Shown here in pieces: positions 1 through 7,825 of a DNA stretch of 64,000 bases; within the stretch, counting starts at the first letter, position 1; every line of letters begins with the position of its first letter. A program made the position numbers and the translations under genes. Source of the stretch: JAWKUK01 sp041398605 (GTDB lineage: Bacteria; Planctomycetota; UBA1135; GCA-002686595); the NCBI GenBank assembly GCA_041398605.1, contig JAWKUK010000004.1, positions 1 through 64,000 on the forward strand, written 5' to 3'. The notes below the pieces were generated by a model. It searched no databases. It was not told the origin of the DNA and saw only the letters and a program-made list of their open reading frames with translations.

Positions 1-927
1 CTCGATCGACTCCGCGTCGGCGCTGTCCTCGGGTTCGCGCTCGCCCGGCTCTGCCTCTGCACCTTCGACCGCACCGCGCTCGTCAGCTGCGGCGCCAGCG
101 GCATCTGCGTGACCAGCGCTCGGCTTACGACGACGCGAGCGGCGCTTCTTGCGGCGGCGCTCAGCCTCGGCGACGGCCGCGGCGAGGTCGAGCTCAGGCG
201 GAGCATCGTCATCGTCATCGTCATCGACGCCGACGCCGGCGCCGTTCGCCAACGCGCTCGCGGGGGCCGCCGTGTCGGGCTCGGCAAACGGGAGCTGATC
301 GACGTCACGGGTCTGCGCAGCCGCCCCTCCCTTGCGCGCGACGAGGGCGCTGCGACCGGAGTTACGCGGCGCCGTGGGCTTGGCGTCGGCCGCGGGCGAC
401 CCTGTGGCCTCGGCGGCCTCCTCGTCCGCTTGCGCGGCGAGGTCGGCGCTCGACGCCGACACCTCCGTGGCTTGCTCCGCGGAGCTCAGGCTCGGCTCGG
501 CCTTGGCGGCGCTCGCCTTCGAGGCCGCCTTCTTACGCTTGCGACGCGCCTTCTTCTTGCCGGCGGGCGGCGCAGCCGCGCCTTGGTCGTCGTCATCGCC
601 GCCCTCGGCGGAGGCCTTGCCTGCACTGGCGCCCTTAGGAGCGCCCTTCAGAGCGCCCTTCGGGAGGCCCTCTGCGGGGCCCTCTGCGGGGCCCTTCGGG
701 AGACCCTGCGGATCCCTCTGCGATGGGGCGCTCGCGCGCGACGAGGCCTTCGCCGGCCTCGGCGCCGTCGCCCCTAGGTCATCATCGAGGCCAGCGCCAA
801 AGCCACCGCCCGACGCGCCGCCGCGCTCAGAATCTGAGGAGGTTGCGTCTGCGTCGTCGGTGTGTGAATGGCCCCGATCATCGGAGTCGGCCGGGCTCAC
901 GTCGCCCGGAAGGAGGTGTTCGTTCAT
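1..927 (-). CDS. Partial protein with long charged low-complexity N-terminus
   Basis: An open frame on the minus strand starts with ATG at 927-925 (reads MNEHLLPGDVSPAD) and stays open for 309 codons to the window edge, so the C-terminus is missing. The visible part is low complexity. It has an acidic Ser/Asp-rich start, a Pro-Lys-Gly/Glu-Gly repeat segment around residues 70-95, a Lys/Arg cluster (KKKARRKRKK), Ala/Glu-rich stretches, a run of seven Asp, and a second basic cluster (RRRKKRRSRRRK). Tails of this kind occur on RNA-binding proteins such as RNase E/G and Rho in high-GC bacteria. No catalytic domain is visible, so no function is assigned. There is no clear Shine-Dalgarno before the ATG, so the start is uncertain. 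The long plus-strand frames over this stretch are its antisense shadows. Confidence 0.6.
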   Translation of the reverse strand, partial: MNEHLLPGDVSPADSDDRGHSHTDDADATSSDSERGGASGGGFGAGLDDDLGATAPRPAKASSRASAPSQRDPQGLPKGPAEGPAEGLPKGALKGAPKGASAGKASAEGGDDDDQGAAAPPAGKKKARRKRKKAASKASAAKAEPSLSSAEQATEVSASSADLAAQADEEAAEATGSPAADAKPTAPRNSGRSALVARKGGAAAQTRDVDQLPFAEPDTAAPASALANGAGVGVDDDDDDDAPPELDLAAAVAEAERRRKKRRSRRRKPSAGHADAAGAAADERGAVEGAEAEPGEREPEDSADAESIE

Positions 928-1410
928 GGATTGCGATCCGGACGGCGCCGTTGCGCGGGGCCAGGTCGACCGCCCGACTCGACGCGCCGCGCGAGGTCCG
1001 TTCCGGGCAGTCGCCGCCCTCGAAAGGGCGACGCGCGACGGGAACGGACAGGGCGCAGATGACGCGGAGCCGGGGGCCGACGGAGCCGAGGGCGCGGAGC
1101 ATGGCAGTGACCCGCTCGCCCCCATCCGGCGCGCCTTGGGGGCGCAGCAGCGGTGGCGAGGTCAGGACTGCTCAGGCCGGGCGCCGCTCGCGGCGGCTGG
1201 GGTCCGGAGAAGGCCCCCTTGCGGGAGCGGGGTTTTCAGTTGGGGCGTAGTGCCCCTACGGGACGACCCGGACCAGTTCTTACGGTCGCGCGGGTCGGTG
1301 GAAGTTGGGTTCGGGTCAACGCGCCACGGCGAAGGCTGCGGCGCTGCGCCCATGCTGCGGATTCCGGGGCCGCGAGTCGATGACACAGCCGGAATTTGAG
1401 CAAAAGGGGA

Positions 1411-1431
1411 GCCCTCCCGAGTCGGGAGGGC
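1411..1431 (-). terminator. Perfect 10-bp hairpin, possible minus-strand terminator
   Basis: GCCCTCCCGA and TCGGGAGGGC form a perfect inverted repeat around one G. On the minus strand it is followed by TCCCCTTTTG, a weak T tract, so it may stop transcripts arriving from pilQ. Without flanking T on the plus side it could equally be the first helix of the structured region 1411-1531. Confidence 0.4.
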
Positions 1432-1444
1432 CCCCCAGGAGGGT

Positions 1445-1501
1445 GCACGGCCAGCAGAAGGGGGCGCGCTGGCCGTGCGCCGGGCCTACGGGGCGGCCCG
1501 G
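1445..1501. other. Two adjacent strong stem-loops
   Basis: GCACGGCCAGC (1445-1455) pairs perfectly with GCTGGCCGTGC (1468-1478) across a 12-nt purine-rich loop. CCGGGCC (1480-1486) pairs with GGCCCGG (1495-1501) across an 8-nt loop. They sit directly before the plus-strand terminator at 1504-1531, which suggests a folded transcript, but the symmetry of the helices does not fix the strand. Confidence 0.4.
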
Positions 1502-1503
1502 TC

Positions 1504-1531
1504 GGAGCCCCGGGGCAGGGGCTCCTTTTTT
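1504..1531 (+). terminator. Canonical intrinsic terminator on the plus strand
   Basis: GGAGCCCC (1504-1511) pairs perfectly with GGGGCTCC (1518-1525) over a 6-nt loop and is followed directly by TTTTTT (1526-1531). This is the textbook form and it reads in the plus direction, where no gene is evident upstream. Confidence 0.6.
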
Positions 1532-1591
1532 GGGGGGAGCGGGGGGCAGCACGCCGAGGGAGGCGGCAGCCCCCCCCACGGCGAGGTCTAG

Positions 1592-1617
1592 GACCGGGCC
1601 GCTGAGGCGGCCCGGTC
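1592..1617 (-). terminator. 11-bp hairpin just after pilQ
   Basis: GACCGGGCCGC and GCGGCCCGGTC form a perfect 11-bp stem with a 4-nt loop. It begins eight bases past the pilQ stop, the usual place for the end of an operon. No T tract follows on the minus strand, so it may stall polymerase or protect the mRNA 3' end rather than act alone. Confidence 0.45.
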
Positions 1618-1624
1618 ATTCCGT

Positions 1625-3415
1625 TCAGTTGACCGTCGCGTCCGGATCGACGAGCGCCTCGACCTCGTCCGCGAGGCGCGAACGGCGACGTTGCAGCTCC
1701 TGCTGGAGCAGGAACTCCGTGTCCTGCGCGCTGTGCACGAGGGACGGCGTCACGAAGATCAAGAGGCTGCGGCGGTCGCGCTGCTGCGAGCGGTGCTTGA
1801 ACAGCTCGCCGAGCAGCGGGATGCGCGAGATGAAGGGCACACGGGTGACCGTCTCGGCGTCCGCGTCCGTCGTCAAGCCGCCGATCACCGCGGTCTGGCC
1901 GCTCTCGAGCAACATCTGGGTGATCATCGTCGAGGAGCGCGTGCGCGGGAGCGCGATCGTGCCCTCGGCGCCAGCCGAGCCGACCGTAAAGACGTCGAAG
2001 CCCGCGGGCGCGAGGTTCGAGGAGCCGGTGCCGGAGAGGCTCGTCTCCTTGGGGATGACCTCCATCGCGATCTTCCGCGTCCCGGGGATCACGTTCGGGC
2101 GCACGAGCAATTGGAAGCCGATCTCGACGGGCGAGCCCGAGGCCTCTTGGACCGTCAGCTGCAAGCCGCCGGCCTGACCTTGCTCCGACTTCGCCTCCGC
2201 GTAGCGGACCGTCTCGCCGACGAAGATCGTCGCTTCGTTGCCGTCCATCGTGATGATCTTCGGCGCCTGGATGATCTCGGTCTCGGTGTCGCGCTGCAGG
2301 AGGCGCAGCGTCGCTTGGACCTGGGTGAACGACAGCGCGCCGAAGATCGTGTCCGGGACGACGGTCGTACCCGCGTTCACGCCGCCGGCGTCGCCCGCGA
2401 CCGGGCCGCGGCCGAAGTCGCTCGCGATGATGCCGTCTTCCCAGCCCGAGCCGCCGACGCTGAACGGCAGCTCGATCGGGATCTGGCCGCCCGACACCGA
2501 CACGCGCGGGCCGCTGTCGCCGTAGTCGACGCCGAGGTTCAGCACGTCCGTGTTGCTCGTCGAGACGAACTTGAGGTCGACGAAGACCTGCGCGGGCTCG
2601 ACGTCGAGGCGGCGGAGCACCTCTTGGATCGTCTCGTGCACCTGGATCGTGTCGCGCACGATGATGACGTTCTGCGTCTCGATGAAGTCGAGCTCACCTT
2701 GGCTCGAGAGCGCCTTGCGGAGCGCCTCGAGGACAGTGAAGTGCTGCGTCGCGGGCCCCGTGGGCGCCTTGTCGTTGCCCTCGATGAACTCTGACTTGAT
2801 CAGCGGAACGCGCACGCTCTTCGGGCGGACGTAGCGCAGCTGATAGCTCTTCGTGACCTTCTGCTTCTCGAGGCTGACCGGGTCGACGACGCGCAGGATG
2901 TTGCGCTGCTCCTCGACGACGGTGTAGCCACGCGTCTTGACGATCTCCTCGAGCGCCGCGCGCCACGGGACGTCTTCGAGGCGCACGCGCAGGGTGCCCG
3001 TCACCTCCGGCCCGACGATGACGTTGGCCTTGGCGGCCTTCGAGATGGCCGTGATGATCTCATTGATGTCCTGGTCGATGAACTCGAACCCGACGCGTAC
3101 AGGCTTCGTGATCGAGAGCACGCCGGACTTGTCCTGCTCGACGACGCAGCCCGCGAGCTCGACCGCATAGTCGAGCGCGTCGCGCCAATAGATGTCGGAC
3201 ACTTGCAAGTCGCGGACGACTTGGTTGCCTCCCTCGAGGAGCACGATGTTCGCGCCGGACTTGTCGCGCAGCTCCTGCACGACCTGGGACAGCGGCCGCT
3301 CCAGGATGCTCAGGCTGACACGAGCGTCGAGGCTCGGCACCTGCGCCGTCGCGGACGCCATGAAACAGGCGAAGATCGCCGCGGAAATGACTTTGGTCTG
3401 AATGGGGTTCACCAC
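1625..3415 (-). CDS. pilQ: Type IV pilus secretin PilQ
   Basis: Outer-membrane secretin forming the gated ring through which the type IV pilus leaves the cell. The 596-residue product has a signal peptide ending near ATAQV (residue 24). Two STN/AMIN-like segments follow (about 28-100 and 105-180), then an N1-type segment ending in IVRDTIQVHETIQEVL and the C-terminal secretin domain (about 290-575). The conserved end region is visible in RIPLLGELFKHR and RRSLLIFVTPSLV. Start is GTG at 3415 or the adjacent GTG at 3412; GGGGAGG lies just upstream and favours the second. It is the last gene of pilM-N-O-Q, after a 140-bp spacer. It is somewhat shorter than proteobacterial PilQ. Confidence 0.93.
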   Translation of the reverse strand: MVNPIQTKVISAAIFACFMASATAQVPSLDARVSLSILERPLSQVVQELRDKSGANIVLLEGGNQVVRDLQVSDIYWRDALDYAVELAGCVVEQDKSGVLSITKPVRVGFEFIDQDINEIITAISKAAKANVIVGPEVTGTLRVRLEDVPWRAALEEIVKTRGYTVVEEQRNILRVVDPVSLEKQKVTKSYQLRYVRPKSVRVPLIKSEFIEGNDKAPTGPATQHFTVLEALRKALSSQGELDFIETQNVIIVRDTIQVHETIQEVLRRLDVEPAQVFVDLKFVSTSNTDVLNLGVDYGDSGPRVSVSGGQIPIELPFSVGGSGWEDGIIASDFGRGPVAGDAGGVNAGTTVVPDTIFGALSFTQVQATLRLLQRDTETEIIQAPKIITMDGNEATIFVGETVRYAEAKSEQGQAGGLQLTVQEASGSPVEIGFQLLVRPNVIPGTRKIAMEVIPKETSLSGTGSSNLAPAGFDVFTVGSAGAEGTIALPRTRSSTMITQMLLESGQTAVIGGLTTDADAETVTRVPFISRIPLLGELFKHRSQQRDRRSLLIFVTPSLVHSAQDTEFLLQQELQRRRSRLADEVEALVDPDATVN

Positions 3416-3555
3416 GATTCCTCCCCGCCCGGGAACCGGGCGGCTGCTTTCGGATCTGTTGTTCGAGTGGCCGCGACGCTCACCACAACGGAGCGGCCAT
3501 GTTTGGGGTGGCCATACGACGTGCGCTCAAGCGCGCTCGCCGCGTGGCCGCGAGA

Positions 3556-4968
3556 TCAGTACTGACGGGTCAAGATCACCTTGCGGAAGACGAAGTCCAC
3601 TTCGGCTGGGTGGATGGCGTGCACGAGGAGCTCGTTCCCGACCGGGTCACCGATGGTCCGCGAGCGGCCGTTGATGATCACGACGGGCGGGTTGTCCTCG
3701 ATGATCGCGTAGCCACCGATCTCGAGCTTGATCTTGGCGAAGTCACGCAGGGTCTCCGCGTCGAACGCGAGCTGGCGCAGCCAGTCTGCGAGCTCCTCGC
3801 GCGGTGGATCGCGCTGGATCAGGTCGAGCCCGGACGCGAGCGCCTTGTAGGCGTCAAGCGCGGCCTCGTATTCACCGGCAAGGATGTGGCGCTCCATCGC
3901 GCCGCCGACCTGCTCCAGCGCCTCGCGCGAGGGACCAGCGATCGCGCGGCTGGACTCGAGCTCGGCGCGCAGCGCCGCGAGCGGCTCGACGACGCTGAGC
4001 TGCAGCCGCTTCTCTGCCGGCTTGTAGCTCACCTTGTTCCCGGTATCGATGCGGCGCATGTCCTCCTCGAGGAGCGCGAGCGTCTTCTCGAGCTCGCTGC
4101 GTTGCACCATGCGGTCGAGCACGCTCTCGGCGGCCTTCGACGCGTCCCAGAACGCGCGCGCCTCGTCGAGGCGGCGGATGAGCTCATCCACCTCCTCCAT
4201 CTGCCGCTGCACGGTCCAAGCGTCCGGGTCATCGACACGCGCAGGGACACGCGGGTCGATCAGCGGGTCGCGCCTGCCGCGCGGGCCGCGATACTGGTAC
4301 GTCGCCAAGGTCAGCGCTTGACGTCGGCGATTGATCTCGCCCGCCAAGAGGTCGCGCTTGCGCTCGTAGCCCTCGATCCGCACTTCCTGCGCATCGGTGC
4401 TGCGGGGCACATACTTGTACGTCTCGACCTCCATCGTGACCCTGTGCGACGCCACGCCGTCCTCCTCGAGCTTGCGCCGCGTCGTCGCGTCGATCTTGAA
4501 GGAGTTGACGGACATGAAGCGCCGGTGCGTCTCGATCCGGTTGAGGAACTCGAGGAACTGGAACAGGTCCGCCTCGAGCGTCAGCGTGTACGCGACCTTC
4601 TCGAAGGCGGACGAGGCCTTACCTCTCGCGCGGTCTTTCGCTGCGTCCTTCGGCTTGAAGGAAGAGGGCCGCACCCCCGTCTCCCTGGAGTAGTCCTGGA
4701 AGTTGCGGATGAGGTCGTTCAAGTCCTTCGTATCGGGCAGGACCTCGCGGATGCGCTCCGCGATCTCGCGCAGCACGATGACCTCACGCTCGAGATCGGG
4801 CGTGCCACGAATCGTGCTGCGGGACTTGTCAATCTGGGTCCGCAACGTCGCGACGGCGACGCCAGACTCTTCGATCGACTTCTTCTCGGATTGGACGAGA
4901 TAACCGAACACACCTGCCACGAGCAGGCCGCCGGCGGCGATTGCGCCCCAGACCTTCTTGTCGCTCAC
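3556..4968 (-). CDS. pilO: PilO-like inner-membrane pilus protein with PilP/GspC-like C-terminus
   Basis: Alignment-complex component of the type IV pilus. The 470-residue protein has one N-terminal membrane helix (about residues 8-24), then a coiled coil (25-80) and a ferredoxin-like PilO region (about 100-200, LEADLFQFLEFLNRIE). A long helical linker follows (210-400). The last 60 residues, with VVIINGRSRTIGDPVG and a closing VDFVFRKVILTR, resemble the small beta domain of PilP or GspC, which contacts the secretin. PilO is normally about 200 residues and PilP a separate gene. No separate pilP is present here, so a PilO-PilP fusion is inferred. It overlaps the end of pilN by 4 bp (ATGA). Confidence 0.82.
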   Translation of the reverse strand: MSDKKVWGAIAAGGLLVAGVFGYLVQSEKKSIEESGVAVATLRTQIDKSRSTIRGTPDLEREVIVLREIAERIREVLPDTKDLNDLIRNFQDYSRETGVRPSSFKPKDAAKDRARGKASSAFEKVAYTLTLEADLFQFLEFLNRIETHRRFMSVNSFKIDATTRRKLEEDGVASHRVTMEVETYKYVPRSTDAQEVRIEGYERKRDLLAGEINRRRQALTLATYQYRGPRGRRDPLIDPRVPARVDDPDAWTVQRQMEEVDELIRRLDEARAFWDASKAAESVLDRMVQRSELEKTLALLEEDMRRIDTGNKVSYKPAEKRLQLSVVEPLAALRAELESSRAIAGPSREALEQVGGAMERHILAGEYEAALDAYKALASGLDLIQRDPPREELADWLRQLAFDAETLRDFAKIKLEIGGYAIIEDNPPVVIINGRSRTIGDPVGNELLVHAIHPAEVDFVFRKVILTRQY

Positions 4969-5690
4969 TTGCTGGCCTCCTTCGGCGCGGCCGCGTTCGC
5001 AGCGGGCTCTTTCTTCGCGGGCTTCTCGACCTTCTTCACCGTGCCGTTGCGCTCATCCGGCGACTTCAGCTCGAGCTCGAGCGGGAACGACCAGTTGACC
5101 GAGGGGATCAGGTCTTCGTCGGGCTCGTTCTTCTTGGCCTCGAGGTCAGAGGGCTTGTTCAGCGACTTCATGAGCTGCGACAGGTCCGGGTCCTCGATGT
5201 CCTCGAGGAAGTTCGCCACCTGCTCGTACTCGCTCGAACCTGAGTGACCCGCGGCCTTCAAGCTACCGAACGAGGAGCGCCGGCGACCGGCGCCAGCGTC
5301 CTCCATCTTGACCTGGATGTCATCGAACCAGACGTAGTGCTCGATGCCTTCGCGGCCCGCGTGGACGACGTCGCAGAGCTCGTCGACGACCTTCGTCCAG
5401 AGGACGCGGTTGCTCGTGATCTCGGCGAGGGTCTTCTCGCGGCCAGAGCGGGTCGCGATCTCCTTCTGCAGGGCCTCGTGATAGTCGACCTGCGGCTTCA
5501 GGCCGTCCATGTCGAGCTGCAGCACGGAGCGCGTCGTCTCGACGTTCGCGCGGACGCCGAAGTGGAGGTAGCACCACCAGGAGAACAGACCCGCGTTGAT
5601 GAGCACGGCCGCGCCAATCGCGGCGACCATGCGCACCGGGGTCTGGGCCCGGCGGCGGAATTCGTCGGGGAGGAGGTTGATCGTGATCAT
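4965..5690 (-). CDS. pilN: Type IV pilus assembly protein PilN
   Basis: Inner-membrane protein that ties cytoplasmic PilM to periplasmic PilO. The 241-residue product begins MITINLLPDEFRRR, the typical PilN start that binds the PilM groove. A membrane helix follows (about residues 19-41), then a coiled-coil and ferredoxin-like periplasmic part, and a Lys/Ala/Glu-rich tail (KKVEKPAKKEPAANAAAP). The start was chosen at the INLLP motif; its ATG overlaps the pilM stop by 4 bp (ATGA). An open frame extends upstream but only through pilM sequence in another frame. Confidence 0.9.
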   Translation of the reverse strand: MITINLLPDEFRRRAQTPVRMVAAIGAAVLINAGLFSWWCYLHFGVRANVETTRSVLQLDMDGLKPQVDYHEALQKEIATRSGREKTLAEITSNRVLWTKVVDELCDVVHAGREGIEHYVWFDDIQVKMEDAGAGRRRSSFGSLKAAGHSGSSEYEQVANFLEDIEDPDLSQLMKSLNKPSDLEAKKNEPDEDLIPSVNWSFPLELELKSPDERNGTVKKVEKPAKKEPAANAAAPKEASK

Positions 5691-6718
5691 TGTTGGCGCA
5701 CCCTGGCCGCGAGGCCGACGGCGACGACGAGCGTCTGGGCCCAAGCTTCGAGCTCCTGGACGTCGAGGCGGTTCACATCGACGCGCAGGCTCTCGAGGGG
5801 GTGCCACGCACGCGCGGGGCGTTGCACGGCCTGTTCGATGTATTGCACGGCGCCGGGCGCGAGCATCCCGCCGCCAGAGAGGAGCACCTCATGCACTTGG
5901 ATCTGCTCGTTGTGCTCGACGTAGTCCATGGAGAGCATGAGCTCGCTCGCGAGGTCTTCGAGCACAGGCGTGATCGCCGTATGGACCTCCGCCGCGTGCG
6001 CCTCGGACGAGCGCTTGATGGCCTCGGCTTCGAAGCCCTCGACGCCGAGGCGCCGTGAGACGGCCTGGGTCATGCTCGCGCCGCCGATCGGGATCTCGCG
6101 GCTGAAGCAGCTCATCCCGCCGCGCATTACGTTGATCGAGGTGCCGCGCGCGCCGACGTCGACGAGCGCGACCGCGCGCTCACCGCCGCCCTCGGGCATG
6201 TCCTCTTCGGGGAGCCCGCAGAGCTCCCACGCGTTCGCGACGGCGAAGAGGTCGAGGTCGATCGCGATCGGCGTCAGGCCGAGCCGCTGGATCATCTTCG
6301 CCTGCGTTTGCAGGTGATCGAGCTGGCAGGCCGCGACGAGCACGTTCATCGTCGAGTTCTCGCCCTCGCCGCGCGTGCCCAAGGGCTGGCAGTCGAGGAC
6401 AACCTCCTCGTCCGAAGCGACGATCTTGTCGGCCTCGAACTGAATGGCCTGCTTCAGCTCCGTGTCGCTCATGCGAGGCATGGGCACGTAGCGCACGACC
6501 GTCTCCTGCCCGGAGACGCCGGTGACGACCTTCTTGGTGCGGAACTTCTGCTCCTTGAAGATCTGCCGGATCGCCTCCTCGACGCTGCCGCCTGGGGGGA
6601 GTTCCGCGCGGCCGAAGCCGGTGATAACGGGCTCGTGACCTTCGAGTGAGATCTCGATGGCTTTCACCACCGAGGACCCGATGTCGAGTCCGACGACGCT
6701 CTTTCTGCTCTTGAACAC
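5687..6718 (-). CDS. pilM: Type IV pilus actin-like ATPase PilM
   Basis: Cytoplasmic actin-fold protein of the pilus alignment complex. Visible motifs are the phosphate-1 loop VVGLDIGSSVVKAIE at the N-terminus, the phosphate-2 loop ALVDVGARGTSINVM, and the adenosine motif LLSGGGMLAPG. GTG at 6718 gives MFKSRKSVVGLDIG, the usual PilM start, and 343 residues. An in-frame start at 6811 would add 31 residues of Arg/Pro-rich sequence without family support. It is the first gene of pilM-N-O-Q; the 253 bp upstream separates it from ptsH. Confidence 0.9.
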   Translation of the reverse strand: MFKSRKSVVGLDIGSSVVKAIEISLEGHEPVITGFGRAELPPGGSVEEAIRQIFKEQKFRTKKVVTGVSGQETVVRYVPMPRMSDTELKQAIQFEADKIVASDEEVVLDCQPLGTRGEGENSTMNVLVAACQLDHLQTQAKMIQRLGLTPIAIDLDLFAVANAWELCGLPEEDMPEGGGERAVALVDVGARGTSINVMRGGMSCFSREIPIGGASMTQAVSRRLGVEGFEAEAIKRSSEAHAAEVHTAITPVLEDLASELMLSMDYVEHNEQIQVHEVLLSGGGMLAPGAVQYIEQAVQRPARAWHPLESLRVDVNRLDVQELEAWAQTLVVAVGLAARVRQQ

Positions 6719-6971
6719 GATCGCTGCCCGTGTGCGGGTTGGACGGGCCGCTGATGAGGGGGGCGGTGCCCCAGCGGCCTCGCGATAGAGGTCGGCGCGA
6801 TCCGTGCCCAAGGTTGAGCATGTGGCTCGGAAAAGCGCACGCGAGCCCCCTCCTCGCGGCCCTCAGGCGCGATCGAGAACACTTTTCCGCTCGCAAGGCA
6901 GGCGCGACGTCCGTCCCGCGTGGGGACGCGGCGCGCGCTGAGCGCGCCCTCATGGCGCGCTTTGGCGCGGC

Positions 6972-7265
6972 TCAGCGCGGCTCGCTGAAGCCCGCGGCGA
7001 CCAGCGCGACGAGCGCATCGACGAGCGCCTCTGCGCCTGGCCCCGACGCCGTGAACTCGAGCTCGGTCCCTTCGCTCGCCTCGAGCGTCATCAGGTCGAT
7101 GATGCTCTTGCCGTTGACGCTGCGCGCCTCGTGGCCGACGCGCACTCGGAGCTCAGCCGGGTGCTTAAGCGCCAAGGAGACCACCGCATGGCAAGGCCGG
7201 GCGTGGAGGCCGGCCCGGTTGACGACCTTGGTGCGCTTCGAGACGGAGTCGACGTCGGGCATCAC
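6972..7265 (-). CDS. ptsH: Phosphocarrier protein HPr
   Basis: Carries phosphate from enzyme I to EIIA by a histidine. The 97-residue protein shows the active-site motif NRAGLHARPC with His21 (equivalent to His15 of classical HPr) and the regulatory site VNGKSIIDLM with Ser54 (equivalent to Ser46 of the HPr-kinase type). It lies seven bases after the PtsN-type EIIA and in the rpoN neighbourhood, which points to an NPr-like regulatory PTS rather than sugar uptake. No enzyme I or sugar permease is in the window. Either of two successive Met codons can be the start. Confidence 0.92.
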   Translation of the reverse strand: MMPDVDSVSKRTKVVNRAGLHARPCHAVVSLALKHPAELRVRVGHEARSVNGKSIIDLMTLEASEGTELEFTASGPGAEALVDALVALVAAGFSEPR

Positions 7266-7272
7266 GTTCCGC

Positions 7273-7755
7273 TCACTGTGCTGTGCACATGTCCTTCAGG
7301 AGCCCCATGAGCGCTTGCCGGCTCTCCGCCTGGAGCGCGACCGCCCGGAAGTCCGGGTCCCGCGCGAGCCTCGCGATCCAGCGCATCATCTCCAGGTGGT
7401 CCTCTGGGTCGTGCAGATCCGTCGCCTCACCCGGGCGCAGGACGACAAACAGGAGCTGGACGGGCTCGCCGTCCACCGCGGCCCAGGGGATGCCCGCAGG
7501 CGCGATCGAGAGGCTGCAAACGGCCTCTTGCAGGCCGTGCAAGCGCACGTGCGGGATGGCGACGTTCATCCCGACCCCGGTCGACGCGATCTCCTCGCGC
7601 GCGAGCAGCGTCGCGAGCGCGTCGTCCGCCAACGCCGGGTCGAGCGCCGCGACGTCGACGAGGCCGCGCACGACCTCGGCGAGCGCGCTCGCCTTGTCCG
7701 TCGCCGTGAGGCGGAACGTGCCTGCCTCAGAATCGAATCGCTTGTGCCACTCCAT
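7273..7755 (-). CDS. ptsN: PTS EIIA component, PtsN (nitrogen regulatory) type
   Basis: EIIA of the fructose/mannitol/Ntr class; it accepts phosphate from HPr and usually acts as a regulator. The 160-residue protein starts MEWHKRFDSEAG. It carries the active-site motif GVGMNVAIPHVRL, with His69 as the phosphorylated residue, and the family's later segment with LLFVVLRPGEATDLH. An in-frame extension to 7983 is Arg/Ala-rich, overlaps truA and was rejected. Grouping with ptsH and rpoN matches the proteobacterial rpoN-ptsN-npr arrangement, but hpf and rapZ are missing here and truA is inserted. Confidence 0.9.
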   Translation of the reverse strand: MEWHKRFDSEAGTFRLTATDKASALAEVVRGLVDVAALDPALADDALATLLAREEIASTGVGMNVAIPHVRLHGLQEAVCSLSIAPAGIPWAAVDGEPVQLLFVVLRPGEATDLHDPEDHLEMMRWIARLARDPDFRAVALQAESRQALMGLLKDMCTAQ

Positions 7756-7825
7756 GCCGCGCCTGGATTCTACCCGGACGGCGGCCCGCACGGGCGGGGA
7801 AGCCCCCGGACGGCCGCCGGCCGCG

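Larger units (their letters stand above)
928..1624. other. 697-bp intergenic region rich in hairpins
   Basis: This spacer lies between pilQ and the left-edge gene, both on the minus strand. From 928 to about 1400 I see no convincing gene. From 1411 to 1617 it holds five strong stem-loops, listed separately, one followed by six T on the plus strand. No match to RNase P, tmRNA or SRP RNA consensus segments was recognised by eye. Confidence 0.6.

Noticed and set aside
926..1399. Plus-strand frame beginning with AGGAGG nine bases before an ATG
   Set aside because: Arg/Pro/Gly-rich product without similarity; the site overlaps the start of the minus-strand gene and the frame may be chance in GC-rich DNA. 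Kept only as a remark beside the plus-strand terminator.
928..1410. RNase P RNA, tmRNA or 6S RNA
   Set aside because: None of the conserved core segments of these RNAs could be found by eye.
1691..2794. Long plus-strand frame over pilQ
   Set aside because: Antisense shadow of pilQ with extreme Arg/Asp/Leu composition, typical for high-GC genomes.
6719..6971. Sigma-54 promoter before pilM
   Set aside because: No TGGCAC-N5-TTGC match within reasonable tolerance on the minus strand.
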